Positions 22,883 to 30,037 of a stretch of 39,566 nt of DNA are shown in pieces. A program made the translations under genes and the position numbers. This stretch comes from an uncultured Agathobaculum sp. (GTDB taxonomy: Bacteria; Bacillota; Clostridia; Oscillospirales; Butyricicoccaceae): the NCBI GenBank assembly GCA_944384725.1, contig CALWUJ010000016.1:1-39566 (forward strand). Reading direction: 5' to 3'. Under the pieces are notes generated by a model, which had not been told where the DNA came from, ran no database searches, and saw nothing but the letters and a program-made list of their open reading frames with translations. Every line of letters starts with the position of its first letter. Positions within the stretch are counted from its first letter, which is position 1.

Positions 22883-23446
22883 TTGACAGATTCTCGTAAA
22901 AAGCTTCTCCAACTGATTTATGAGCACGATCAGACAGAGGGCGGCCCTCTTCAAATTGGTGTTGACGGCAGTGATATAGGTTATGACCGCTTGACACTTC
23001 GAAATGATGTTTCTTATCTGAAGCATCATGACTTCGTTTGCGAACCAATACCTATCGCACAAGCTTACTGCCTCATGCTCACCGAAAAAGGCGAGCTGTT
23101 TGTTGAAAGTGACTTTCAGCGTCCGTCTGCTCCTCAGGCTAATTTTAATTTCGCCGGCGCAACGATCCACAATGCAACCATTGGTAACGAAAACACTGTC
23201 GGCTCCATGGTGTACAATTCCACATCTGCCCTTTCTGAATTAGAAAGCGCAATCAACCGCCAACCTTTAGAGGAGCAAGCGGCTCTTAACGAGATGCTTG
23301 ATATCCTCCGGGATATCCAACGCACTGAGAAGCCCCTCGAGAAATCCCGCCTCACTCGTTTCTACGAGCTTGCGAAAAAGAGTTCTGACCTGCTCCTTCC
23401 TATCGGAAAGTTCCTGTTTGAATTCGTCTTCGCTCCGCGCGGATGA
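22883..23446 (+). CDS. Winged-helix protein of unknown function, opposite to early operon
   Basis: This 187-aa protein starts at the TTG at 22883, with GGAGGTGA upstream. The N-terminal 75 residues look like a winged helix (LTLRNDVSYLKHHDFV, then YCLMLTEKGELFVE). A beta-type linker follows with ATIHNATIGNENTV. The C-terminal half is helical and ends in a hydrophobic LLLPIGKFLFEFVF. Similar TIxNxxIGxxN linkers occur in proteins of uncertain role in Firmicutes. It is expressed against the early operon and its last 180 bp overlap a convergent gene. It could be a lysogenic-state gene. Confidence 0.6.
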   Translation: MTDSRKKLLQLIYEHDQTEGGPLQIGVDGSDIGYDRLTLRNDVSYLKHHDFVCEPIPIAQAYCLMLTEKGELFVESDFQRPSAPQANFNFAGATIHNATIGNENTVGSMVYNSTSALSELESAINRQPLEEQAALNEMLDILRDIQRTEKPLEKSRLTRFYELAKKSSDLLLPIGKFLFEFVFAPRG

Positions 23447-23554
23447 TGGGATGAACCCCTGTTGCTTTGCCCAAAGTTCTACTGCTGCAAAAGTCAGCTC
23501 GAGGCACAGCAGCAGGGTTTCGTTTTCTTTTTCCAGCCTTTTCACCTCGTCCAT
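23267..23554 (-). CDS. Hypothetical early protein, antisense to the 22883 gene
   Basis: The product is 95 aa from the ATG at 23554, which has AAAGGAGGG nine bases upstream. It has an N-terminal coiled coil (DEVKRLEKENETLLLCLELT) and a C-terminal helical part (ETSEAGFLEGLLSAL). It follows the Cro-like gene by 40 bp, as the second gene of the leftward operon. Its last 180 bp lie opposite the end of the plus-strand gene 22883-23446. Both look coding. Confidence 0.6.
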   Translation of the reverse strand: MDEVKRLEKENETLLLCLELTFAAVELWAKQQGFIPSSARSEDEFKQELSDRKEQVRTLFRKLVETSEAGFLEGLLSALDIPEDIKHLVKSRLLL

Positions 23555-23594
23555 AGCTCCCCCTCCTTTCCTTTTTATTGAGTATCTTTTTAGG

Positions 23595-23795
23595 TTACTC
23601 CTGCGCAAAAAAAATTTCTACAGGATTGTCGATATGAAGAATTCTAATCATCACCTCGATTTCGTCGCTGCCAAAAACACCTTTTGACATTTTCTCATAG
23701 AATGTTTTCGGAGTAATGCCAATCGCTTCGGCCACCTTTGCTTGCGAAAAACCTTTCTCAGATATAATCCCCCGAAGCTTATCAGTTCGAATCAC
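23595..23795 (-). CDS. Cro-like XRE-family regulator
   Basis: The product is 66 aa from the GTG at 23795, with GAGGTGA upstream. It is a compact helix-turn-helix (FSQAKVAEAIGITPKTFYEKM) followed by a short tail, the DUF739/Cro type. It is the first gene from the leftward promoter and faces the CI-like gene across a 131-bp operator region. It should bind the shared operators and favour lytic growth. The C-terminus lacks any protease domain. Confidence 0.8.
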   Translation of the reverse strand: MIRTDKLRGIISEKGFSQAKVAEAIGITPKTFYEKMSKGVFGSDEIEVMIRILHIDNPVEIFFAQE

Positions 23796-23820
23796 TTTAT
23801 CACCTCGTATCTTATTAAGC

Positions 23821-23849
23821 TACCCCAAGTATACTACTACCTTTGTATC
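23821..23849. promoter_or_regulatory. Two repressor operators at the leftward promoter
   Basis: TACCCCAAGTATAC (23821-23834) overlaps the leftward -10. TACCTTTGTATC (23838-23849) lies in its spacer. Both match the plus-strand site GATACCAAGGTA at 23900-23911 on the opposite strand. These are inferred CI/Cro sites. Confidence 0.6.
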
Positions 23850-23856
23850 CTGTCAA
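23828..23856 (-). promoter_or_regulatory. Leftward early promoter (PR-like)
   Basis: On the minus strand TTGACA (23856-23851), a 17-bp spacer and TATACT (23833-23828). It drives the cro-like gene and the replication operon, and is covered by two operators. Confidence 0.85.
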
Positions 23857-23868
23857 GTTATTATTGTG

Positions 23869-23896
23869 TTGACTGTGAACATTTTTGTGATATAAT
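23869..23896 (+). promoter_or_regulatory. Repressor promoter (PRM-like)
   Basis: TTGACT (23869-23874), a 16-bp spacer and TATAAT (23891-23896), reading into the CI-like gene at 23927. The two divergent promoters are back to back. Confidence 0.8.
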
Positions 23897-23899
23897 AAA

Positions 23900-23911
23900 G
23901 ATACCAAGGTA
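23900..23911 (+). promoter_or_regulatory. Third repressor operator
   Basis: GATACCAAGGTA lies just after the repressor promoter -10, where bound repressor would limit its own synthesis. It shares 11 of 12 bases with the minus-strand copy at 23838-23849. Confidence 0.55.
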
Positions 23912-23926
23912 AAGGAGGTTTCTCCG

Positions 23927-24574
23927 ATGAATGTAGGCGATCGTATTAAACTGCGACGCAAGGAAATCGGAATGTCGCAGACTGATCTCGCTAATGAAGT
24001 TGGCTCTACCAAGCAAAATATCTATAAATATGAAAATGGCATTATCACGAATATTCCTTCAGATAAAATCGAAGCAATATCTGCCGCTCTCTGCACCACC
24101 CCCGCCTATCTGATGGGCTGGGACGATACAGCAGGCGTACATGCTTCCGATAACGACGCTGGTCTTTGTTATGTCCAGTATGCTGGACCGGTTGCCGCGC
24201 ACTTCAACGCGACGCCCACCGAAGAACATGAGTTCCGGTGCATGCCTTCAGAATGGCTTGGCCACCGGCGGCCGGAAGACTTTTTTGTTGCATCAGTGGA
24301 CGGCAACTCCATGTACCCTCATTTTCATGACGGCGACGAGATCCTGTGTCTGCGCTGTTCTGATATGGGCCATTCCGGCCGTGTTGGCATCATCGTATTC
24401 GGTAATGACGAGGCCACGCTCAAGCGGATCGACTACCATCCCGGCGAAGACTGGATCGACCTCGTACCGGTCAACCCGGAATATCAGACCAAGCGCATCG
24501 AAGGCGCCGATCTAGAGCAGTGCCGGGTTGTCGGACGAGTCATCAAGGTGATCCGCACGGTGGATGAGGCATAA
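23927..24574 (+). CDS. CI-like repressor with LexA-type S24 self-cleavage domain
   Basis: This 215-aa protein has an N-terminal XRE helix-turn-helix (about 6-60, MSQTDLANEVGSTKQNIYKY). A linker carries the A86-G87 cleavage-type pair. The C-terminal S24 peptidase has the nucleophile S128 in DGNSMYPHF and the general base K166 in EATLKRI. The 38-residue Ser-Lys spacing is as in LexA. It should hold lysogeny and self-cleave with RecA during DNA damage. AAAGGAGG precedes the ATG at 23927. It is intact, so the switch may still work in this otherwise deleted prophage. Confidence 0.92.
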   Translation: MNVGDRIKLRRKEIGMSQTDLANEVGSTKQNIYKYENGIITNIPSDKIEAISAALCTTPAYLMGWDDTAGVHASDNDAGLCYVQYAGPVAAHFNATPTEEHEFRCMPSEWLGHRRPEDFFVASVDGNSMYPHFHDGDEILCLRCSDMGHSGRVGIIVFGNDEATLKRIDYHPGEDWIDLVPVNPEYQTKRIEGADLEQCRVVGRVIKVIRTVDEA

Positions 24575-24709
24575 AATACGTCCATGGCCACATCGAAATG
24601 AATATTTGAACCAATTTCAGACTGCATAGAATAATGAAACTCTCCCAAAGGACTACGTCACTGAGATGAAATACATTACTCTCATTTCAACAAAAAGGAA
24701 GTGGTATCG

Positions 24710-25657
24710 ATGAAACTATTTATCAGTCATTCAGAAAAAGACAAAAATGCTGCAAAAGCCTTAGTGAAATTGCTATATGGGTTACGTATGCGAGAAGCAG
24801 ATATGTTTTGCAGCTCGACGCCTGAACTATCCATTCCAATCAAGCAAGATATTTATCAGTATTTACGACATGAATTGGATACCGAATCGTTATTTGTTGT
24901 ATTTTTGTTATCCGGTAATTATTATTCAAGCGCCGCCTGCTTAAATGAGATGGGGGCTGCATGGATAAAACAACACGATTATATCAGCATATTACTCCCA
25001 AAATTCCATTTCGAAGACATTAAAGGGGCAATCAACGCTAACGGTATCGCAATCAGCTTTGATGATGATATATCGATGCTCAAAGACAGATTAAATCAAC
25101 TACGGAAGTATTGTGAGCAGACATTTGCTTTAGAAGCAATAAATGACACACATTGGGAAAATATTCGTGATGAATTTATTCAAGATGTGCGCAAGGCTTG
25201 TTTTGATGGTCAGATTGATCTCACCCATAGTCTTGGTGTTTGTGTAGACGATGTATTAAACGACGGTTGTGCGATCGATTATTCTAATAGGAGTAAAACG
25301 GAAGTTACGGCCACTATTGACTTTAGCAAAACTTCAACTAAAATGTGTTCTTTGGTGATATCTCCTGAGGAACATGATTGGCGATACTTTGTTCAATCGG
25401 ACAGAAGCCTTTCTTTCTCTGCCAGCACCACCGGTGATATACGAGAATTTATCTTGGAGTTTAATATTCCAAGCAGCAAAGAACCTCGTCTGCAAAAGCA
25501 TTTTTCATATCCCTTCGACAACATAAAAGTTCGATTAACTGATTTTAATCTGCACTATACTAAGTGGAGTAATGTCAAAGAGATCAACTTTCTTGTCGTT
25601 AATCGTGGAAATGTAAATTCGGGAAATCTAACAATCAAAGATATGCAAATTATCTAA
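24710..25657 (+). CDS. TIR-domain protein with C-terminal beta-rich domain
   Basis: The product is 315 aa from the ATG at 24710, which has AAGGA ten bases upstream. The N-terminal TIR domain (about 1-150) begins KLFISHSEKDK and shows FCSSTPE and LSGNYYSSAACLNEMGAAW. E80 sits where bacterial TIR NADases have the catalytic Glu. The C-terminal half (about 170-315) is rich in beta strands and looks like a sandwich or jelly-roll. A role in NAD cleavage and phage exclusion is inferred. The DNA is more AT-rich than the CI gene. It is alone, with no Thoeris ThsA-like partner. It lies in the lysogenic-expression zone after CI, as cargo genes often do. No convincing promoter was found in 24575-24709. 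Confidence 0.75.
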   Translation: MKLFISHSEKDKNAAKALVKLLYGLRMREADMFCSSTPELSIPIKQDIYQYLRHELDTESLFVVFLLSGNYYSSAACLNEMGAAWIKQHDYISILLPKFHFEDIKGAINANGIAISFDDDISMLKDRLNQLRKYCEQTFALEAINDTHWENIRDEFIQDVRKACFDGQIDLTHSLGVCVDDVLNDGCAIDYSNRSKTEVTATIDFSKTSTKMCSLVISPEEHDWRYFVQSDRSLSFSASTTGDIREFILEFNIPSSKEPRLQKHFSYPFDNIKVRLTDFNLHYTKWSNVKEINFLVVNRGNVNSGNLTIKDMQII

Positions 25658-25759
25658 GACATACAAATAACCTGTTGCATCTAAATAAAGCGAGTAAATT
25701 TTTCATTCGCATCGATGTAAGCTCACATTATAGAAATTTATCATTGTTATCGTGATAAT

Positions 25760-25800
25760 AAAAAAATCCCGCCCCGGTACGCTACCACCAAGGCGGGCTA
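25760..25800 (-). terminator. Terminator of the antirepressor gene
   Basis: On the minus strand AGCCCGCC and GGCGGGAT arms around a long loop are followed by seven T. It also faces the end of the TIR gene. Its 3' part (ATCCCGCCCCGGT, plus strand) is repeated at 26878. Confidence 0.8.
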
Positions 25801-25807
25801 TATGAAT

Positions 25808-26596
25808 TCAGACTGCGCGCTCGTAAAATGCAGTGAACTGCTTTCCCTTATATGAAATTTCAGTCGGGTAACTATGCCGGTCAAGCCAAAGGCGAACCTT
25901 TGTGACGACCGATTCGGTGTACTGGATATTGGTGCCGGAATGGCCACTTGCACCGCTCTGAAACGGCACCAGTTCCATCTCCTCCGGAAGCACGTCCACC
26001 TGCGCGATGATCGCAGACACCGCGTGCGCGTGTGGTTTCCCTGATCTGGACATAATGCCGAGACGCTTTGCGATCGCGGTCGCGTCGAACAGCCGCTTGT
26101 TCAGCGTGATGCCCTCCAGCGGGATCTCTACGCCGACCGGCTCATACAGGCTTTTCATAGCCACTGCGACGAACTGCGGCGCCATGCCGGCCTCGCGTAA
26201 TGTCTGGCGGATGATCCGCGCCGCGCTGTTGACTTCGCCGAGCCGCTGCTGTGCCTTGCGCGGGCTGACGTACTCGCCGTGTTTGCGGATGGAAGGAAGT
26301 ACTTCAGCAGTGACCCAGCGCTTAAACGCTTTTGCCGTCTCAAGTTTGCTGGAAAGGATTAGACTGTATAAGCCGGATTCGTTGATGATCCAGCCGCCGC
26401 GCTGGCCTAAACTCGATAACGATTCGTTATTGAGTTTGTCTTCCTCATCAACATGGTCTGCCAGCGCTTTGCTCGGATTGGTGTAACCAAGAATTTCAGC
26501 TACATCTTTACCTACAAACCACGGCTCATCGCCTTGCATAATCATGCGGATCTGGCCAAACTGTTCATTCTTAAAAATCTGGATTTCTTTGCTCAT
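25808..26596 (-). CDS. BRO-N domain antirepressor
   Basis: The product is 262 aa from the ATG at 26596, with AAAGGA upstream. The N-terminal BRO-N domain (about 1-105) has PWFVGKDVAEILGYTNPSKA, then WIINESGLYSLILSS and FKRWVTAEVLPSIRKHG. The C-terminal domain (150-262) carries a basic helical segment with ATAIAKRLGIMSRSGKPHAH and is not the common KilAC type. Such proteins inactivate the phage repressor or regulate early genes. The gene sits between integrase and the TIR gene and has its own promoter and terminator. Confidence 0.85.
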   Translation of the reverse strand: MSKEIQIFKNEQFGQIRMIMQGDEPWFVGKDVAEILGYTNPSKALADHVDEEDKLNNESLSSLGQRGGWIINESGLYSLILSSKLETAKAFKRWVTAEVLPSIRKHGEYVSPRKAQQRLGEVNSAARIIRQTLREAGMAPQFVAVAMKSLYEPVGVEIPLEGITLNKRLFDATAIAKRLGIMSRSGKPHAHAVSAIIAQVDVLPEEMELVPFQSGASGHSGTNIQYTESVVTKVRLWLDRHSYPTEISYKGKQFTAFYERAV

Positions 26597-26712
26597 AGCA
26601 TTGTCCTTTCTCGAATGGACGGAAAGGAGCGGCGGGAGCATACCCCGCCATGCATAACTCCAATGCCTTCCCCATTTCGGGGGTGAGCGCGCTCAGTCGT
26701 AATTACACGAGT

Positions 26713-26741
26713 ACATTACAGGAAAAATAAACCGCTGTAAA
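26713..26741 (-). promoter_or_regulatory. Possible antirepressor promoter
   Basis: On the minus strand TTTACA (26741-26736), a 17-bp spacer and TAATGT (26718-26713), leading to a leader of about 110 nt before the ATG at 26596. Confidence 0.4.
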
Positions 26742-26871
26742 TTGTCGAAACAGAGAATTTCATATCGCATAAAATCCGCATCGTGTTTATTCATTTTATT
26801 TTCTGTGTATCGTGTTATTTCGTGGTATTACATCATTTTTTCATACTGTATTTTTTATCGGCATTTTGACG

Positions 26872-26910
26872 AAAAAAATCCCGCCCCGGTGTTGGCGCAC
26901 CAGAGCGGGA
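26872..26910 (-). terminator. Orphan minus-strand terminator before integrase
   Basis: On the minus strand TCCCGCTCTGG and CCGGGGCGGGA arms are followed by seven T. No minus-strand gene ends here, so a lost gene is possible. The 3' half repeats that of the terminator at 25760-25800. Confidence 0.6.
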
Positions 26911-26992
26911 GCAGGGGCAGAAAACTTTGCGCGTGTTCTGCCCTTTCATTATAGCATATATTTTTGTGTGTTGTAAATGGGAGGGATACCAA

Positions 26993-28045
26993 ATGGCGGT
27001 ACACAAAATGACCGACGGCAGTGGTCGCTGGTACGCGTCCTTCTACTTCAAGGACAGCTTTGGCACCACGCACCGCAAAAAGAAAGAAGGCTTTGCCACC
27101 CGCCGGGAAGCAAAAGCCTTCGAGGACAATTTCGTTAAGCAGCACAGCGGCAGCTGCAGCATGACGTTTCAGGCATTATACGAACAGTACATGCAGTCAA
27201 GCACCGCTCGCCTGCGTGAAAGCACAATTCGCAAAAAGCAGCATATTTTCCGCGATAAGATCTTGCCGACGTTCGGTGATCTTCCAGTCAGTTCGATCAC
27301 GCCACTGATGATTCACGAATGGCAGACCGCGATGATGCAAACCGAATACAGCCCTACCTATCTGCGGACGATAAACAACGATCTTGCCGCTGTGTTTAAT
27401 TTCGCGGAGAAATATTATGGCCTCGACCGTAACCCATGCCGCAACGAGCCTCGCATCGGCAAGCGGGACGCAAAAGTCATGCAGTTCTGGACGGTTGACC
27501 AGTACCGTCAGGTCATTGAATGTGTTACGGATCCCGAACTGCACGCCATCTATCAAATTCTGTTTTGGACCGGCATGCGTCGCGGTGAATGCCTTGCGCT
27601 GACAATCGAAGACGTTGATTTCACCTCCAAAACCATTTCGATCAACAAAACCCGCGACCGGCGCGGCGGCCGGGATGTCATCACGCCGCCCAAGACAGAA
27701 AACAGCGTGCGTACCGTGACCATACCCGACCAGCTTTGCGCCGAACTACAGACATACATCAAGCGGCTTTACCAGCCCGCCCGTACTGATCTGCTGTTTC
27801 ATCGTTCCCCCAGCAATGTCTCGACCTCGCTGGGCAAGGCCGCAGAACATGCAGGAGTGCCGCGTATCCGCGTCCACGATCTTCGGCATAGCCATGCCTC
27901 CATGCTGATTGAGCTAGGCTTCTCGCCGCTCCTGATCGCCGAGCGGCTGGGTCATGACAGCGTAGACACGACACTCCGCATCTATTCCCACCTGTACCCC
28001 AACAAGCAGGCCGATGTCGCCGCAAAGCTGAGCGCACTCGCCTGA
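26993..28045 (+). CDS. int: Tyrosine recombinase integrase
   Basis: The product is 350 aa from the ATG at 26993, with GGGAGGG upstream. The N-terminal AP2-like arm-binding segment has GRWYASFYFKDSFG. A SAM-like core-binding domain (about 55-155) follows. The catalytic domain has Arg in GMRRGECLAL, the HxxR box in HDLRHSHASM, His in LGHDSVDTT and the Tyr in IYSHLY. All catalytic positions are present, so it should be active. It lies at the right end of the prophage next to the inferred attachment site. Confidence 0.93.
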   Translation: MAVHKMTDGSGRWYASFYFKDSFGTTHRKKKEGFATRREAKAFEDNFVKQHSGSCSMTFQALYEQYMQSSTARLRESTIRKKQHIFRDKILPTFGDLPVSSITPLMIHEWQTAMMQTEYSPTYLRTINNDLAAVFNFAEKYYGLDRNPCRNEPRIGKRDAKVMQFWTVDQYRQVIECVTDPELHAIYQILFWTGMRRGECLALTIEDVDFTSKTISINKTRDRRGGRDVITPPKTENSVRTVTIPDQLCAELQTYIKRLYQPARTDLLFHRSPSNVSTSLGKAAEHAGVPRIRVHDLRHSHASMLIELGFSPLLIAERLGHDSVDTTLRIYSHLYPNKQADVAAKLSALA

Positions 28046-28064
28046 CAGTACGATTCTGGTACGA

Positions 28065-28172
28065 TTACAAAAAACAAGAGCGCGAAAAGCCGCACCACAT
28101 CTGGCTTTTCGCGCTTTTTGCAATCATCCACCACCAGTTGTTCTCGCCAAAAATAGAGTTAGAAGAGCACAT
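28065..28172 (-). pseudogene. Small host gene interrupted at the prophage right end
   Basis: An ATG at 28172 has AGGAGG nine bases upstream and reads MCSSNSIFGENNWWWMI for 17 codons. The frame then runs into the integrase terminator and stops after 35 codons. The start resembles the tiny Cys/Trp-rich peptides common in Clostridia, which usually continue with a hydrophobic stretch. The junction at about 28,120 therefore probably marks attR, with the rest of the gene at the left end, outside the window. It lies 70 bp after mtaB on the same strand. Confidence 0.5.
28079..28119 (+). terminator. Integrase terminator
   Basis: A 13-bp perfect stem (AGCGCGAAAAGCC and its complement) around an 11-nt loop is followed by T-rich sequence on the plus strand. 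It is near the prophage end and just inside the inferred right junction. Confidence 0.85.
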
Positions 28173-28241
28173 AAGGAATTTCCTCCTATCAAAGATTTCA
28201 CTTCATACTATGGAACAAACCCTCATGTGGTGACAGATATC

Positions 28242-29537
28242 CTAAAGTATTTTTCCGCGCAGTCCGTCGCGGTGCAGATCTTCCAAACGTACGGCAATCG
28301 GACTGTTCTTCTGCACCCTTGCATCTTCTTCTATATATATGGGAAATCCGTATGTTCCATGCGCCGCCCAGAAGCCACCCGTGCGGTGTTCCGGCAATAC
28401 GGTCAGTTCCCATCCTACAAAACCACGGCGGTATATTTCACTGAGACGCAGCGCCACTGCCTTCGCCCGTTCTGCACGCGCCGCCTTCGTCTGCTGGGAA
28501 AGTTGACCCGGCAGTTTCGCCGCGCGCGTGCCTTCCCTCACAGAAAAAGGAAACACATGCACCGCTGCAAACGCACAGCGCTCAAGAAATGCAAGTGTTG
28601 TCTCGAATTCCTCCTCGGTTTCTCCTGGAAAGCCCACAATTAAATCCGTCGTAATCGAGGCATCCGGAAATACCGTCCGAATCCGCTCTACTGCCTGGTA
28701 ATATTCCTCTGCTGTATACCTGCGACCCATACGCTGTAACACACTGTCACAGCCGCTCTGCATCGAAAGATGAAAATGCCGTGCCAGGTTGGAAAAGCCA
28801 GCTAACCGGCTGCAAAAGTCCGTATCCACTACGCGCGGATCAAGTGATCCCAGTCGGAACCGCACTTTCGGATGCGCCGGAAGCAAATCACACAGTAAAT
28901 CCGTAAGCGATATAACAGGCCGCAAGTCCCGTCCATACGACGCAATCTCAATGCCTGTCAGCACAATTTCGTGCACACCATTCTGTTCCAGACGCGCCGT
29001 TTCCCGTTTCGCCTGCACTGGCGGCAGCGAGCGCACCCGTCCGCGTGCATATGGAATGATACAATAGGTGCAGAAATTGTTGCACCCGTCCTCTATTTTC
29101 AATAGCGCCCGTGTCCGCCCTCGCGGAACCCCGGCCGGAAGCACTTCATACCGATCCTCTTCCGCAACTGCATCTTTCGCAACTGCATAAGATACCTGCT
29201 TCCCTTGCACTGCGGCTTCACACAGCGCAATCACCTCCGCACGGTTGCCCGTTCCGCAGATAAGATCGACTTCCCCTGTCGCGCGCACACGCTCCGAATC
29301 GGTTTGCGCAAAGCAGCCGCAAGCCGCGATCACCGCCCGCGGATTATCCTTGCGCAGCCGGTGGAACGCGCGGATATTCTTATGATCGGATACCGATGTG
29401 ACCGTGCAGGTATTGATGATGACCGCATCCGCATCCTTGTCAACAATCTCATGACCACGCGCCTGCGCCAGCTGCTCGAGTGCCTGCGTTTCAAATAAAT
29501 TAACCTTACACCCCAGAGTAAAAAAAGTAATCTTCAT
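28242..29537 (-). CDS. mtaB: tRNA ct6A/t6A37 methylthiotransferase MtaB
   Basis: The product is 431 aa from the ATG at 29537; an upstream TTG in frame lacks a ribosome site. The N-terminal MTTase domain has GCKVNLFETQ, NTCTVTS and ACGCFAQ, whose three Cys hold the auxiliary cluster. The radical SAM core has CNNFCTYCIIP (CxxxCxxC). The C-terminal TRAM region is FVGWELTVLPEHRTGGFW. It adds a methylthio group to t6A37 in tRNAs that read ANN codons. It is a host gene, intact, directly flanking the prophage. Confidence 0.93.
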   Translation of the reverse strand: MKITFFTLGCKVNLFETQALEQLAQARGHEIVDKDADAVIINTCTVTSVSDHKNIRAFHRLRKDNPRAVIAACGCFAQTDSERVRATGEVDLICGTGNRAEVIALCEAAVQGKQVSYAVAKDAVAEEDRYEVLPAGVPRGRTRALLKIEDGCNNFCTYCIIPYARGRVRSLPPVQAKRETARLEQNGVHEIVLTGIEIASYGRDLRPVISLTDLLCDLLPAHPKVRFRLGSLDPRVVDTDFCSRLAGFSNLARHFHLSMQSGCDSVLQRMGRRYTAEEYYQAVERIRTVFPDASITTDLIVGFPGETEEEFETTLAFLERCAFAAVHVFPFSVREGTRAAKLPGQLSQQTKAARAERAKAVALRLSEIYRRGFVGWELTVLPEHRTGGFWAAHGTYGFPIYIEEDARVQKNSPIAVRLEDLHRDGLRGKIL

Positions 29538-29618
29538 GAAAGACCCTACCAAATTGTCGTATTTTCCGCCCTATTGTATCACAAAACAGCGGTTTTTCCA
29601 ACCAATTTTAATTCCCAT

Positions 29619-29647
29619 TTGACAAATGACGGCAAGCATGCTATACT
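29619..29647 (+). promoter_or_regulatory. Promoter of the 29705 gene
   Basis: TTGACA (29619-29624), a 17-bp spacer and TATACT (29642-29647). The 50-nt leader holds three TGTAAC repeats at 29658, 29671 and 29682. Confidence 0.85.
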
Positions 29648-29704
29648 GTTTCCATAATGTAACTTTGTAATGTAACCGTTTTGTAACTATAAGGAGTGCA
29701 CAAA

Positions 29705-30004
29705 ATGCCTACCACTGCCAAGAAGAAAGAACTTCTGGAATATAAAGGTCACCCGCTGATGCGCAAGGAAAACATCATTTATTATGGTTCGATGAGCGAT
29801 TCCCACATTATTATGATGCAGATTCTGGACGCCGGCGAAGTCAAGGGCCTGCCGGTCGCCAAGCGCGTTTCCGTTCAATTGCAGCAAACCAACCCCAACG
29901 TGCGAATCAAGGATCGCATCGTAAAAAAGACTGAGAAAAACAGTCTGTGGGCCGCCATGGACATTGCCTCCATCTGGCTCGGCCGCGCACTGAACACCAA
30001 GTAA
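29705..30004 (+). CDS. Small conserved-looking hypothetical protein
   Basis: The product is 99 aa from the ATG at 29705, with AAGGAG upstream. It is soluble and alpha/beta, with basic N- and C-terminal parts (PTTAKKKELLEYKGHPLMRK, then NPNVRIKDRIVKK). I do not recognise a domain. It has a strong promoter of its own and is followed 33 bp later by the NlpC/P60 gene, probably cotranscribed. The basic charge would suit nucleic-acid binding, but this is only a guess. Confidence 0.65.
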   Translation: MPTTAKKKELLEYKGHPLMRKENIIYYGSMSDSHIIMMQILDAGEVKGLPVAKRVSVQLQQTNPNVRIKDRIVKKTEKNSLWAAMDIASIWLGRALNTK

Positions 30005-30037
30005 AACACGTTCGCTTTGGAAAACGGAGGCTTATCC

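Larger units (their letters stand above)
26597..26992. other. Intergenic region between antirepressor and integrase
   Basis: This 396-bp stretch contains the probable antirepressor promoter (26713-26741) and a minus-strand terminator (26872-26910), and nothing that looks coding. Most of it is AT-rich. A short inverted repeat GAGCGCGCTC lies near 26683. No clear integrase promoter is visible. Confidence 0.6.
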
